Shown: in pieces, positions 51,465 through 51,474 of the stretch
Layout: each line of letters starts with the position of its first letter
Position numbering within the stretch: the first letter of the stretch is position 1
Assembly: GCF_019904155.1 (NCBI RefSeq)
Contig: NZ_JAHCMB010000128.1
Location: 437-51,910 of the forward strand
Direction: 5' to 3'
Length of the DNA: 51,474 nucleotides
Origin: Paenibacillus sinensis
Lineage (GTDB): Bacteria; Bacillota; Bacilli; Paenibacillales; Paenibacillaceae
The notes under the pieces: generated by a model
Seen by the model: the letters and a program-made list of their open reading frames with translations, nothing else
Database searches by the model: none
What the model was told of the DNA's origin: nothing
Made by a program: the position numbers and the translations under genes

Positions 51465-51474
51465 ATTATAGCAT

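Overview
The window looks like a chromosomal segment of a Paenibacillus-type Gram-positive, spore-forming Firmicute. The reasons are strong GGAGG-type ribosome binding sites with frequent GTG/TTG starts, many Rho-independent terminators, LplB/LplC-type sugar permeases paired with a YesM/YesN-type two-component system, two AraC regulators plus a YesN-type regulator, and a very large secreted GH43 protein. No rRNA, tRNA, CRISPR array, prophage or intact insertion sequence was seen. Species cannot be fixed from the sequence alone.

Layout. 0-6.3 kb: a CPBP-type membrane protein, an aldo/keto reductase, a ThuA-like/GMC oxidoreductase pair, and a degenerate HD-GYP protein coupled to a small protein resembling the RNA polymerase alpha C-terminal domain. 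6.4-16.9 kb: an alpha-galactoside island made of a divergent AraC regulator, a GH36 alpha-galactosidase, a YesM-type kinase, a YesN-type regulator, two sugar permeases and a lipoprotein binding protein.

17.0-32.5 kb: a two-armed sulfonate locus around a GntR regulator. The minus-strand arm is taurine:pyruvate aminotransferase, an SsuD-like monooxygenase, an SsuB/A/C/C importer, a YtcJ-like amidohydrolase, a sphingosine-1-phosphate-lyase-family PLP enzyme and a GPH/MFS transporter. The plus-strand arm is GntR, a glycyl radical enzyme whose active-site residues fit isethionate sulfite-lyase, and its radical-SAM activase. A 28-bp perfect palindrome sits between the two arms and a terminator-like attenuator lies in the aminotransferase leader. 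A pathway that fits these genes is: sulfonolipid or amide-linked taurine is deacylated and cleaved to taurine, then sulfoacetaldehyde, then isethionate, then acetaldehyde plus sulfite. The step from sulfoacetaldehyde to isethionate has no gene here. The use of an S1P-lyase-type enzyme to release taurine from capnine-like lipids is my hypothesis and is the most interesting idea in the window.

32.5-36.4 kb: an azoreductase, a relic of a UvrA-like ATPase gene, and an old-yellow-enzyme-type reductase divergent from a TetR regulator, with an Fnr-like box at exactly -41.5 from the reductase promoter. 36.6-43 kb: a 2108-residue secreted multidomain GH43 protein. 43-51.5 kb: a nucleotide-sugar epimerase, an AraC/LysE pair, two paralogous glycosyltransferase-like genes, a small membrane protein, a 407-residue protein of unknown function, and an ArsR/metallo-beta-lactamase-fold/SDR operon. 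A 63-nt element lies upstream of both the epimerase gene and the first glycosyltransferase gene. The window ends with a consensus promoter for a gene beyond it.
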